DNA of 17,326 nucleotides from Minisyncoccota bacterium. GTDB lineage: Bacteria; Patescibacteriota; Minisyncoccia; Minisyncoccales; Minisyncoccaceae. A model generated the notes under the pieces. It ran no database searches. It saw nothing but the letters and a program-made list of their open reading frames with translations, and was not told the DNA's origin. Below are positions 1 to 6,803 of this stretch, in pieces. Within the stretch, counting starts at the first letter, position 1. Each line of letters opens with the position of its first letter. The translations under genes and the position numbers were made by a program. The DNA lies in contig JAQVZN010000004.1 in the NCBI GenBank assembly GCA_028708155.1, positions 1 to 17,326 of the forward strand. Reading direction: 5' to 3'.

Positions 1-123
1 AATCGCTCTAAAACGAAGCTGTTTTCCTCCAGCAGTAACTCTAGTAACTCTAGTCAAATCAAGTAATTTTGATTCAAATTCATCTTGTGGCTTATTAAAT
101 TGTTTGTATTCTTTCTTCATCAT
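1..123 (-). CDS. rpsE: 30S ribosomal protein S5, N-terminal part (runs off the window)
   Basis: The visible 41 codons read from a tandem ATG ATG and include DLTRVTRVTAGGKQLRF, the classic start of the S5 double-stranded RNA-binding domain. S5 sits on the small subunit near the decoding site and helps translational accuracy. The rest of the gene lies beyond base 1. It begins 6 bases after the rplR stop (130-132), with no Shine-Dalgarno, so it is probably read by ribosomes leaving rplR. Either ATG (123 or 120) could be used. The product name is secure from the motif and from its place in spc gene order; whether L30 follows cannot be seen. Confidence 0.93.
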   Translation of the reverse strand, partial: MMKKEYKQFNKPQDEFESKLLDLTRVTRVTAGGKQLRFRAI

Positions 124-129
124 AATAAT

Positions 130-462
130 TTAAAATTTTAATCCACCTTTTCTTGCTGCTTCGGCAAGGGCTTTTACTCTTCCGTGATATTTATAACCTC
201 CTCTATCAAACACAATGGCCTCAATTTTTTTAGCTTGAGCTTCTTTAGCAACCATTTCACCAACCTTTTCTGCTTTTATTGTCTTTGATCCTGTTATATC
301 CTTATCAGTTACAGAAAGCATTGTTTTACCTTGATTGTCGTCAATTAAAATAGCATAAATATGCTTGTTTGATCTATTAACAAGTAATCTAGGTCTTTCC
401 CCTGTTCCTGAAATTCTGCTCACTATTTTTTTATGTCTTTTGATTCTTTTTGTTATGTCCAT
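130..462 (-). CDS. rplR: 50S ribosomal protein L18
   Basis: This 110-aa protein binds 5S rRNA with L5 to form the central protuberance of the large subunit. It shows the L18 pattern: a basic N-terminus (KRIKRHKKIVSRISGTGERPRL), then the NRSNKHIYAILIDD strand, and near the end FDRGGYKYHGRVKALAEAAR, a hallmark of bacterial L18. Length is close to the family norm of about 117. It starts 11 bases after the rplF stop with only AT-rich sequence upstream. Gene order L6-L18-S5 matches the bacterial spc operon. Confidence 0.97.
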   Translation of the reverse strand: MDITKRIKRHKKIVSRISGTGERPRLLVNRSNKHIYAILIDDNQGKTMLSVTDKDITGSKTIKAEKVGEMVAKEAQAKKIEAIVFDRGGYKYHGRVKALAEAARKGGLKF

Positions 463-473
463 ATTTTTAAACT

Positions 474-1013
474 TTAACTGCCAGCAGCTTTTTTACCTAA
501 TTTCTTTCTTACAATCTCTCCCTCGTATCTAATACCTTTTCCTTTATATGGTTCAGGCTTTCTTACTTGTCTTATTGTTGCGGCAACTTGGCCTACTAAT
601 TCTTTATCTATTCCAGATATTGTAATATTTGTTTTTTCTGCTGTAAAACTTATTCCTTTTGGGGCAGGTATCTTAACAGGATGACTAAAACCAATATCTA
701 AAACTAAATCTGTTCCTTGAACATTGGCCTTATATCCAACACCTACTAATTCTAATTTTTTCACAAAACCTTCTGTTACTCCATCAACCATATTCTGAAC
801 TAAAGCTCTTTGAAGTCCCCAAAGGGCACCAGTGCTTTTGTCTTCGTTCTTAGGAATAAATGTAATTTCATCATTCTCTATCTTAATTTCAATTAAATCA
901 AGTAAAGGTCTTTTTAATTCCCCTTTTGGTCCTTTTACATTAATAAATCCTGCTTCTATTTTAACTTCTACTCCTTTTTCAATTTTTACGGGTTTTTTTC
1001 CTATTCTTGACAT
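474..1013 (-). CDS. rplF: 50S ribosomal protein L6
   Basis: L6 binds 23S rRNA near the sarcin-ricin loop, where elongation factors dock. The 179-aa reading MSRIGKKPVKIEKGVEV is the usual L6 start. The C-terminal half carries RQVRKPEPYKGKGIRYEGE, the family signature. An in-frame GTG lies 15 bases upstream, but it falls inside rpsH. The ATG at 1013 matches the family start and sits one base after the rpsH TAA (heptamer TAATATG), so I take it as the start. No Shine-Dalgarno is present; coupling to rpsH termination is inferred. Length is normal (E. coli 177). Confidence 0.97.
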   Translation of the reverse strand: MSRIGKKPVKIEKGVEVKIEAGFINVKGPKGELKRPLLDLIEIKIENDEITFIPKNEDKSTGALWGLQRALVQNMVDGVTEGFVKKLELVGVGYKANVQGTDLVLDIGFSHPVKIPAPKGISFTAEKTNITISGIDKELVGQVAATIRQVRKPEPYKGKGIRYEGEIVRKKLGKKAAGS

Positions 1014-1014
1014 A

Positions 1015-1404
1015 TTACCAAATTTCACAAATTATCTCACCTCCAATTTTACTTCTTCTAGCTTCCTTGTTTGACATAACACCTTTTGAGGTTGATATGA
1101 TTGATATTCCATATCCTGACTTAACTGGCTTTATTTCTGAAGATGTTTTATATATTCTTTGACCTTGTTTAGAAACTTTTCTAACTTTTGTTATCATTGG
1201 AGTACCATTTTCTTTATACTTTAAATCAATAACAATCTTTTTATTTGGCACTCTACCTTTTTTATCTACATCCAAAACATAACCTTCTTTTTTAAGAAGT
1301 TCTGCTATTCTAAATTTAAACTCAGAATAAGGAACACTGATTTGTTTTTTTGAAACAACCTGTGCATTATTTATTGTTGTTAACATGTCTGCTATTCTAT
1401 CCAT
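1015..1404 (-). CDS. rpsH: 30S ribosomal protein S8
   Basis: S8 is a primary 16S rRNA-binding protein that organises the central domain; in E. coli it also represses the spc operon. At 129 aa it matches the usual length. It opens with DRIADMLTTINNA and closes with STSKGVMSNKEARRSKIGG and a final EICEIW-type end, both canonical for bacterial S8. It lies 12 bases after rpsN and one base before rplF. Whether S8 autoregulates here is not shown: no obvious S8-binding helix was recognised around rplE. Confidence 0.97.
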   Translation of the reverse strand: MDRIADMLTTINNAQVVSKKQISVPYSEFKFRIAELLKKEGYVLDVDKKGRVPNKKIVIDLKYKENGTPMITKVRKVSKQGQRIYKTSSEIKPVKSGYGISIISTSKGVMSNKEARRSKIGGEIICEIW

Positions 1405-1416
1405 AATATTTAAAAA

Positions 1417-1602
1417 TTACCAACTACTCTTTTTAACTCCTGGGATCTCCCCTTTATTAGCCATTTCTCTAAAACAAATTCTGCACAATCCAAACTTTCT
1501 GATATAGGCTCTATTTTTTCCGCACCTAAAACATCTTCTAGTTACTCTTGTAGAAAACTTTGGTGTTTTTTCTGATTTTGCTATTGATGATTTCTTTGCC
1601 AT
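1417..1602 (-). CDS. rpsN: 30S ribosomal protein S14, zinc-binding short form
   Basis: S14 acts in the head of the small subunit. This is the short 61-aa zinc form (type Z), with a zinc ribbon made by Cys24, Cys27, Cys40 and Cys43 (CFRCGKNRAYIRKFGLCRIC). The typical FREMANKGEIPGVKKSSW tail follows. The four-cysteine form is the ancestral one, as opposed to the roughly 100-aa zinc-free paralogue that many bacteria use under zinc limitation. The gene starts 9 bases after the rplE stop, without a Shine-Dalgarno. N-terminally it has a few more residues than the minimal 61-aa alignment suggests, but the overall length is standard. Confidence 0.97.
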   Translation of the reverse strand: MAKKSSIAKSEKTPKFSTRVTRRCFRCGKNRAYIRKFGLCRICFREMANKGEIPGVKKSSW

Positions 1603-1611
1603 AAACTATAT

Positions 1612-2169
1612 TTAACTTTTTTTAAATGGAAAGTCAAGTAATGTAAATAATTCCTTACCTTCGTCTCTTGTCTTTGCTGATGTAACTACTGTAATTTGCA
1701 TTCCAAAAAATATATTTGCTTTTTCTGGAGAAATCTCTGGGAAAGCAATATGTTCTTTGATTCCAATGTTTAAATTTCCACCATCATCAAGAGCACTAAG
1801 CTTAATTCCTCTAAAATCTCTTGTTCTTGGAAGAACAATATTAACTAACTTATCCAAAAAATCATACATTTTCTTACCTCTTAAAGTAACTTTAGCTCCA
1901 ATAATATTTCCCTCTCTTGTCTTAAATGATGATATAGATTTTTTAGCTACAGTTAAAACTGGCTTTTGTCCTGTAAGTTCAGCCAATTGTTTTGATACAT
2001 ATTCTTCAAACTTTCTTTTCTCGTCGTTTGTCTTTGGAATAATGATTTTACCAAAACCAGTGTTGATAACAACCTTTTCTATTTTTGGTACAGCCATTAT
2101 GTTTTTGTAAGAAAACTTTGCGACCATTTCCTTTCTTGCCTGTTTTTGATATTTTTCTTTAATCATCAT
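1612..2169 (-). CDS. rplE: 50S ribosomal protein L5
   Basis: L5 binds 5S rRNA and contacts the P-site tRNA and S13 across the subunit bridge. The 185-aa product shows the L5 signature VPKIEKVVINTGFGK and later LPRTRDFRGI and FPEISPEKANIFFGMQITVVT. Typical length is about 180. Two ATGs are adjacent (2169 and 2166). The first overlaps the rplX TGA stop by four bases (ATGA), a classic translational-coupling junction, and is taken as the start. That TGA also shows that UGA works as a stop codon here. Confidence 0.97.
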   Translation of the reverse strand: MMIKEKYQKQARKEMVAKFSYKNIMAVPKIEKVVINTGFGKIIIPKTNDEKRKFEEYVSKQLAELTGQKPVLTVAKKSISSFKTREGNIIGAKVTLRGKKMYDFLDKLVNIVLPRTRDFRGIKLSALDDGGNLNIGIKEHIAFPEISPEKANIFFGMQITVVTSAKTRDEGKELFTLLDFPFKKS

Positions 2170-2474
2170 ATTTCTTTGTTACACTTTTTACAAATTCTCT
2201 TCTTTGTATTATCTTTTGAGAATGTATAAGATACTCTTGTCTTTTTTAAACATTTTGGACAAATTAATTCTACGTTAGAAATATCTATAGGTCTTTCTTT
2301 CTCAATAATTTGACCTTTTTGTCCTTGTGCTTTTGGACGTAAATGTTTTTTAATGATAGCTACTTTTTCTACCACAATTTTGCCTTCATTTGGGATTGCT
2401 TTTAAAACCTTTCCTTTCTTATCTTTATAATTTCCAGCAATAATGATAACTTGATCTCCTTTTTTAATATTCAT
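2166..2474 (-). CDS. rplX: 50S ribosomal protein L24 with C-terminal zinc ribbon
   Basis: L24 is an assembly initiator that binds the 5' end of 23S rRNA. The N-terminal KOW motif is visible (KKGDQVIIIAGNYKDKKGKV, residues 4-23). The rest of the L24 core includes KHLRPKAQGQKGQIIEKE. The C-terminal third has two Cys pairs, Cys72/Cys75 and Cys95/Cys98, forming a probable zinc ribbon that E. coli L24 lacks but many other bacterial L24 proteins keep. With S14 this gives two zinc-ribbon ribosomal proteins in the same run. It starts 4 bases after the rplN stop and overlaps rplE by four bases. Confidence 0.96.
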   Translation of the reverse strand: MNIKKGDQVIIIAGNYKDKKGKVLKAIPNEGKIVVEKVAIIKKHLRPKAQGQKGQIIEKERPIDISNVELICPKCLKKTRVSYTFSKDNTKKRICKKCNKEI

Positions 2475-2478
2475 ATTT

Positions 2479-2850
2479 TTATACTAATTCTTTAGTCATT
2501 GTTGATATCTTGTCAAAGCCTTGTTCTCTAACTTCCCTTGCTACTGGTCCTAATATTCTAGTTCCTTTTGGCTCTTTTGTTTTTGCATCTAATATAACAA
2601 CAGCGTTATCGTCAAATCTGATATATGAACCATCCTTTCTTCTTTTTGGCTGTCTTTGTCTTATAATAACCGCTCTTACAACTTGATGTCTTTTAACAAC
2701 CTTTCTAGGTTCTGCAGTTTTTACAGCACAAACTATGATATCCCCAACTTGAGCGTATCTTCTTCTTGTTCCTCCAATAGGCCTTATACATAAAACTGTC
2801 TTTGCCCCTGAATTATCTGCTACTTTTAATATTGTTTCTGGTTGTATCAT
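2479..2850 (-). CDS. rplN: 50S ribosomal protein L14
   Basis: L14 lies at the subunit interface, forms inter-subunit bridges, and is the docking site for the silencing factor RsfS. The 123-aa reading MIQPETILKVADNSGAKTV is the canonical start and has the exact family length. The frame stays open 18 codons further into rpsQ, but that extension has no family match and would overlap the upstream gene, so I place the start at 2850, four bases after the rpsQ stop. GGTRRRYAQVGDIIVCAVK and the FDDNAVVILD strand are further L14 hallmarks. Confidence 0.97.
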   Translation of the reverse strand: MIQPETILKVADNSGAKTVLCIRPIGGTRRRYAQVGDIIVCAVKTAEPRKVVKRHQVVRAVIIRQRQPKRRKDGSYIRFDDNAVVILDAKTKEPKGTRILGPVAREVREQGFDKISTMTKELV

Positions 2851-2854
2851 ATTT

Positions 2855-3088
2855 TTATATCTTTGAGATAACTTCCCATTTCTTATCTTTAGATATAGGA
2901 GCACATTCTCTAATTACTACAGTATCTCCTACTTTAAGTTCTAACTTCTCGTTATGGGCCTTATACTTCTTATGGCTTTTGTATCTTTTTAAATATTTTG
3001 GATGTTCTTTGATTGTTTCAACCTTAACTACAACAGTTTTCTGCATCTTATCTGAAACAATTTTTCCTGTTAATTCTCTTTTTGGCAT
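2855..3088 (-). CDS. rpsQ: 30S ribosomal protein S17
   Basis: S17 is a primary binder of the 5' domain of 16S rRNA with an OB fold. The 77-aa protein shows LTGKIVSDKMQKTVVVKVE at residues 6-24 and the KYKAHNE and GDTVVIRECAPISKDKKW segments that define the family. Length is slightly below the 80-85 norm. Its ATG follows the rpmC TAA by a single base (TAATATG at 3086-3092), so initiation probably depends on termination of rpmC. No Shine-Dalgarno is present. Confidence 0.96.
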   Translation of the reverse strand: MPKRELTGKIVSDKMQKTVVVKVETIKEHPKYLKRYKSHKKYKAHNEKLELKVGDTVVIRECAPISKDKKWEVISKI

Positions 3089-3089
3089 A

Positions 3090-3272
3090 TTATTTAGTAT
3101 TTAATATAGTTAATATCTTTGCAATCTCTTTTCTTGTCTCTTTAACCTCCTTAATATTTTTTACTTTTGAAGTAGCCAAAGACATCCTTAATTCTTGCGC
3201 TTTCTTTCTATTCTCATCAAGACTCTTCATCAATTCCTCTCTATTCAATTTTTTTAATTCTTGAATTTTCAT
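3090..3272 (-). CDS. rpmC: 50S ribosomal protein L29
   Basis: L29 is a small helical protein beside the peptide exit tunnel, next to L23, where chaperones and the signal recognition particle dock. The 60-aa reading is a two-helix bundle: MKIQELKKLNREELMKSLDE, then a basic linker, the RMSLATSKVKNIKEV segment and a KETRKEIAKILTIL helix, matching L29. The ATG overlaps the rplP TGA by four bases (ATGA, 3269-3272). It sits in canonical order between L16 and S17. Confidence 0.95.
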   Translation of the reverse strand: MKIQELKKLNREELMKSLDENRKKAQELRMSLATSKVKNIKEVKETRKEIAKILTILNTK

Positions 3273-3685
3273 ATCTCTTTTTTAACAAATTTAACTTTTA
3301 CTGGAAGTTTATCTCCACACTTTTTAAAAGCTTCTTTAGCATCAGCTTCAGGTACTCCCTCAAGTTCAAATAAAACTCTTCCTGGTTTTATTACAGCAAC
3401 ATAATGATCTACACTACCTTTTCCTCCTCCCATAGGAACCTCTGCTCCTTTTCTTGTAATTGATTTATCTGGGAATACTCTAATCCACATCTTTCCTGTC
3501 TTTCTAACATATCTAATTAAAATTCTTCTACAAGCTTCTAATTGATTTGAAGTTAGCCAAGCAGGACCTTGAGCCTTAAGTCCATATGTACCGAAAGAAA
3601 TAAGAGTTCCTGAATCACTAAACATTCTGTTTCTACTCCTTCCCTTCATTTGTTTTCTATATTTTGTCCTTTTTGGTATAAACAT
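3269..3685 (-). CDS. rplP: 50S ribosomal protein L16
   Basis: L16 helps position aminoacyl-tRNA in the A site and organises the peptidyl transferase centre. The 138-aa protein has the PKRTKYRKQMKGR start, FGTYGLKAQ, and KMWIRVFPDKSITRKGAEVP, followed by MGGGKGSVDHYVAVIKPGR. All are family hallmarks. Relative to E. coli there are two extra residues near the N-terminus. The arginine hydroxylated in E. coli (Arg81, in VRMGKGKG) is replaced by Pro84 here (VPMGGGKG). It starts 8 bases after the rpsC stop in pure AT sequence. Confidence 0.97.
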   Translation of the reverse strand: MFIPKRTKYRKQMKGRSRNRMFSDSGTLISFGTYGLKAQGPAWLTSNQLEACRRILIRYVRKTGKMWIRVFPDKSITRKGAEVPMGGGKGSVDHYVAVIKPGRVLFELEGVPEADAKEAFKKCGDKLPVKVKFVKKEI

Positions 3686-3693
3686 ATTATTTA

Positions 3694-4368
3694 TTATTTG
3701 TCAAATTTGTCTCCTTTATATAACCAAACCTTAATTCCAACCACTCCATAAGTACATACAGCGATATGTGATATATAATCAATGTCAGCTCTAATTGTAT
3801 TTCTTGGAAGTCTACCTGCTTCAGCTCTTTCTGTTCTTGCGATTTGTACTCCATCAAGTCTTCCTGCTACTTGAACCTTAACTCCTTTTATTTCTTTATT
3901 AGTCATTGCCTTTTCTACGGCCTGTTTGATAGTCTTTCTAAAAGGTGTTCTTCTCTCAATCTTTTGACAAATCCATTCTGCAATTAATTTTGAAGAAGTC
4001 CAAGGGTTCTTAACTTCTTTAATTTCTAATTTTAATTTATTTTCTACTTCTAAAGCTTCCTTTTGAGTAAATTTCATCTCTTTAGCAATAATCTTTAAAA
4101 GTTCTTTATTTAATTTTTCCACTCCTTCACCACCTCTTCCAATTATTAATCCAGGTCTTGAAGTATGAATCAATACACTTGTCTTATTTGGAAGTCTATT
4201 TATTTCAATTTTTTCTACAGATAAATCTTTAAGTTTTTTATCTAAAAATCTTCTGATTATATAATCTTCTTTAAGAAGCTTTTTGAAATTATCATCATAA
4301 AAACCTCTAGACAACCAATCGTTTGTCTCTCTAATTCTAAATACTTTTGGGTGTACTTTGTGGCTCAT
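3694..4368 (-). CDS. rpsC: 30S ribosomal protein S3
   Basis: S3 lines the mRNA entry channel and contributes to ribosomal helicase activity. The 224-aa protein begins MSHKVHPKVFRI, the standard S3 start. It has a type II KH domain with the binding loop GRGG at residues 77-80 (PGLIIGRGGEGVEKL), and a C-terminal half containing GVKVQVAGRLDG and ARTERAEAGRLPRNT, both S3 signatures. Length is near the usual 210-235. The start lies 32 bases inside the 3' end of rplV in another frame, the longest overlap in the window. No Shine-Dalgarno is seen. Confidence 0.97.
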   Translation of the reverse strand: MSHKVHPKVFRIRETNDWLSRGFYDDNFKKLLKEDYIIRRFLDKKLKDLSVEKIEINRLPNKTSVLIHTSRPGLIIGRGGEGVEKLNKELLKIIAKEMKFTQKEALEVENKLKLEIKEVKNPWTSSKLIAEWICQKIERRTPFRKTIKQAVEKAMTNKEIKGVKVQVAGRLDGVQIARTERAEAGRLPRNTIRADIDYISHIAVCTYGVVGIKVWLYKGDKFDK

Positions 4369-4741
4369 TTTTCTTTGTCTTTATCTTTTTATCTTCGTCT
4401 TTAACTTTTTTAACAATTTTATCTAATTCGATTTCAAAATGTGAAGTTCTTTTATTAATTCTATTCGCTGTACCTCTCGCTCTTGGCATAATTCTTTTAT
4501 ATATCGCACCAGCATTAACAACCACTCTTGATATGTACAAGTCTTTAACTTCAACTCCATCAATATTTTTAGCATTAGCAGCAGCAGAATTCAATAGCTT
4601 TAACATTGGTTCAGATGTTTTCTTAAGAGTAAACTTCAAGATTGCTTGAGCTCTCTCAACTTTCTTTCCTCTTATCAAATCAGCAACTAATCTTCCCTTT
4701 CTTGGTGACACTCTAAAATTGTTTAACTTAGCTTTATACAT
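4337..4741 (-). CDS. rplV: 50S ribosomal protein L22
   Basis: L22 contributes a long hairpin to the wall of the nascent-peptide tunnel and is a site of macrolide resistance. Residues 9-30 (FRVSPRKGRLVADLIRGKK...) and the tunnel hairpin with YKRIMPRARG (81-90), then RINKRTSHFEIEL, match the family. At 134 aa it is about 24 residues longer than E. coli L22. The extra part is a lysine-rich tail (from about residue 108), and the last ten codons or so overlap rpsC. It starts 5 bases after rpsS. The tail could be a surface rRNA contact; that is inference. Confidence 0.97.
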   Translation of the reverse strand: MYKAKLNNFRVSPRKGRLVADLIRGKKVERAQAILKFTLKKTSEPMLKLLNSAAANAKNIDGVEVKDLYISRVVVNAGAIYKRIMPRARGTANRINKRTSHFEIELDKIVKKVKDEDKKIKTKKNEPQSTPKSI

Positions 4742-4746
4742 ATTTC

Positions 4747-5028
4747 TTATTTCTTATCAATTTCCTTTTGTAATTTACCACCATGTTTGATGAATTTTGT
4801 TGTAGGAGAAAATTCTCCTAACTTATGTCCTACCATATCCTCTTCAATCCTAACAACAATATGATCTTTTCCGTTATGTACACCAAAAGTGTAACCAATC
4901 ATTTCAGGGATTATTGTTGAAGCTCTTGACCAAGTTTTAATAACAACGTTATCGCTTGGCTTAACATTAAGCATCTTCTTCATTAATTTTTCATCAATAT
5001 ATGGACCTTTTTTAAGACTTCTTGTCAT
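4747..5028 (-). CDS. rpsS: 30S ribosomal protein S19
   Basis: S19 forms a complex with S13 in the head of the small subunit and contacts A- and P-site tRNA. The 93-aa protein starts TRSLKKGPYIDEKL and contains IKTWSRASTIIPEMIGYTF, VHNGKDHIVVRI and MVGHKLGEFSPT, all standard S19 motifs. Length is the family norm (E. coli 92). The start lies 4 bases after the rplB stop. A GGAGAG sits upstream, but about 16 bases from the ATG, too far for a usual Shine-Dalgarno. Confidence 0.97.
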   Translation of the reverse strand: MTRSLKKGPYIDEKLMKKMLNVKPSDNVVIKTWSRASTIIPEMIGYTFGVHNGKDHIVVRIEEDMVGHKLGEFSPTTKFIKHGGKLQKEIDKK

Positions 5029-5032
5029 ATTT

Positions 5033-5827
5033 TTATTTTTTTACTCTCCTTTTAACGATTAATTTATTTGACCATTTTTGTCCTCTTGTTCTCACTCCTG
5101 AAGCATGTTTACCCCATGGAGTTTTTGGATATTTAAGTCCGATACCTGCTCTTCCTTCACCTCCTCCGTGTGGATGGTCGCAAGGATTCATAGCACTACC
5201 TCTTACTGTTGGTCTAATTCCCATTCTTCTTGATCTTCCAGCATTTCCTATTTTTTCAAATTTATGTTCGTGATTAGAAACAATTCCAATAGAAGCATAA
5301 CAAGCCTCTTTAACTTTTCTAATTTCAGAAGAAGGCATCTTTAAAAGTACATATCCTTCGTCATGAGCCATAACAACTGCATTTGAACCTGCTGATCTTA
5401 CAAACTTTCCTTTCTTTCCTGGTTCAAGTTCAACATTATATATTTCTGTTCCATCAGGTATATTTTTTAATTGCATTCTGTTACCAGTATTTACTTCTAC
5501 TTTCTCTCCAGTTATTACTTTATCTCCTTCTTTCATTCCTTTTGGAGCTAAAACATATCTTTTTTCTCCGTCTTCATACTGCAGAAGTGCAATAAATGCA
5601 GTTCTATTTGGATCATATTCAAGTGATTTTACTTCGGCGACAATATTTTGTTTATTCTGACCAAAATCAATCATTCTATACATTTTTCTGGCCCCTCCAC
5701 CAATATGTCTCACTGAAATTCTTCCGCTTGATCCTCTTCCTCCGGTTTTTTTAATTCTCAAAAGCAACGACTTTTCAGGTCTCTTATTCTTGGTTAAAAT
5801 TTTTGTACTTTTTTTAACAGTTTTCAT
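5033..5827 (-). CDS. rplB: 50S ribosomal protein L2, short N-terminus
   Basis: L2 is essential for subunit association and peptidyl transferase activity. The 264-aa protein has GRISVRHIGGGARKMYR (residues 36-51), the SH3-like middle domain, and the essential C-terminal DHPHGGGEGR (217-226) followed by TPWGKHASGVRTRG. The N-terminus is unusual: it lacks the KPTSPGRR-type leader and begins directly with a lysine-rich stretch before KRPEKSLLL. An in-frame TGA 21 bases upstream of the ATG rules out a longer start. Its ATG is one base after the rplW TAA (TAATATG, 5825-5831). Confidence 0.96.
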   Translation of the reverse strand: MKTVKKSTKILTKNKRPEKSLLLRIKKTGGRGSSGRISVRHIGGGARKMYRMIDFGQNKQNIVAEVKSLEYDPNRTAFIALLQYEDGEKRYVLAPKGMKEGDKVITGEKVEVNTGNRMQLKNIPDGTEIYNVELEPGKKGKFVRSAGSNAVVMAHDEGYVLLKMPSSEIRKVKEACYASIGIVSNHEHKFEKIGNAGRSRRMGIRPTVRGSAMNPCDHPHGGGEGRAGIGLKYPKTPWGKHASGVRTRGQKWSNKLIVKRRVKK

Positions 5828-5828
5828 A

Positions 5829-6179
5829 TTACTTTGATGTTAGATCAATTTGTTCTCCAGCTTTTACACGAACAATTGCCTTCTTAAATCCTGATCTAAA
5901 ACCTTTAATCAATCCTCTTTTCTTTGGTTTTTTAGGAACATTAATAATTCTTACCAATTCTACGTGAACATTATACTTTCTTTCTATAAAATCCTTAACT
6001 TCAATTTTGTTGAATCTCTTATCAATTTCAAAAGTGTAAAAATTACTTTCTGCTAAAAATGAAGCTTTTTCGGTAATACAAGGCTTCTTAATCATATTAA
6101 AATGTTCAGAAACGATCACACTATCCTTCTTTGCTACACTTTTAACCTTTGTCTCTTTTACTAATTCTTTTTTTGCCAT
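5829..6179 (-). CDS. rplW: 50S ribosomal protein L23
   Basis: L23 sits at the tunnel exit and is the docking point for trigger factor and the signal recognition particle. The core is recognisable: KPCITEKAS (residues 32-40), YTFEIDKRFNKIEVKDFIE, then KPKKRGLIKGFRSGFKKAIV. A lysine-rich extension of about 30 residues precedes the core, giving 116 aa against about 100 in E. coli. An in-frame GTG at 6191 would overlap rplD. The ATG at 6179, one base after the rplD TAA (TAATATG), is chosen. The sequence resembles L23 only from residue 30 on. Confidence 0.95.
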   Translation of the reverse strand: MAKKELVKETKVKSVAKKDSVIVSEHFNMIKKPCITEKASFLAESNFYTFEIDKRFNKIEVKDFIERKYNVHVELVRIINVPKKPKKRGLIKGFRSGFKKAIVRVKAGEQIDLTSK

Positions 6180-6180
6180 A

Positions 6181-6798
6181 TTATTTTTCACTTAAGAATG
6201 TTTCCTTTATCTTTTCTACCGCTTTTTCAGTAGTTACTAAATATTTGTGATTCATTAAATCTAAACAATTTAAATCCTTGGCTTGAATTGTTGTAACCTT
6301 AGGAAGATTTCTTGCTGATTTAATTACGTTATCGTTTAACTCATCTAAAGCAATCAAAATAGATCCCTTTAAACCTAAACTATCTATCATTTCCTTAAAA
6401 GCTCTTGTTTTTATTTCTGTAATATCAAATGAATCAACAATAATAAGACTATCACTTTTTAGTTTATCTGACAATACCATAAAAAGAGCCTTTCTTTTCA
6501 TTTTCTTAGGAACATCTTTTTTGTAATTTCTTTCATTGCTAGGACCAAAAGTAACTCCTCCTCCAATCCATAAAGGTGATCTGATAGAACCATGTCTAGC
6601 TTTACCTGTACCTTTTTGTCTCCAAGGCTTCTTTCCACTACCAGAAACTTCCGCTCTTGTTTTTGTGTGTGCTAAAACTTGTCTTCTGTTTGACATTTGA
6701 GAAGTTACAATTTGATGAACTAAATTAGAGTTCATAGGAACTTCAAAAATTTCCTTATCCAATATTTTTTTAATTTCTGTATTAGTTAAAGTTTTCAT
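6181..6798 (-). CDS. rplD: 50S ribosomal protein L4
   Basis: L4 extends a loop into the exit tunnel and in E. coli also represses its own S10 operon. The 205-aa protein carries the tunnel loop signature from about residue 50: VSGSGKKPWRQKGTGKARHG followed by SIRSPLWIGGGVTFGP. The globular domain ends with a HKYLVTTEKAVEKI helix. Length matches the E. coli 201. AAGGAG directly precedes the ATG with a one-base gap, too close to be a functional Shine-Dalgarno; it is partly the end of rplC. Spacing from rplC is 5 bases. Confidence 0.97.
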   Translation of the reverse strand: MKTLTNTEIKKILDKEIFEVPMNSNLVHQIVTSQMSNRRQVLAHTKTRAEVSGSGKKPWRQKGTGKARHGSIRSPLWIGGGVTFGPSNERNYKKDVPKKMKRKALFMVLSDKLKSDSLIIVDSFDITEIKTRAFKEMIDSLGLKGSILIALDELNDNVIKSARNLPKVTTIQAKDLNCLDLMNHKYLVTTEKAVEKIKETFLSEK

Positions 6799-6803
6799 AC
6801 TCC

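Noticed and set aside
2166..3271. UGA recoded as glycine (as in Gracilibacteria)
   Set aside because: TGA ends rplX and rplP exactly at the family C-termini and overlaps the next ATG, so it is a stop codon here.
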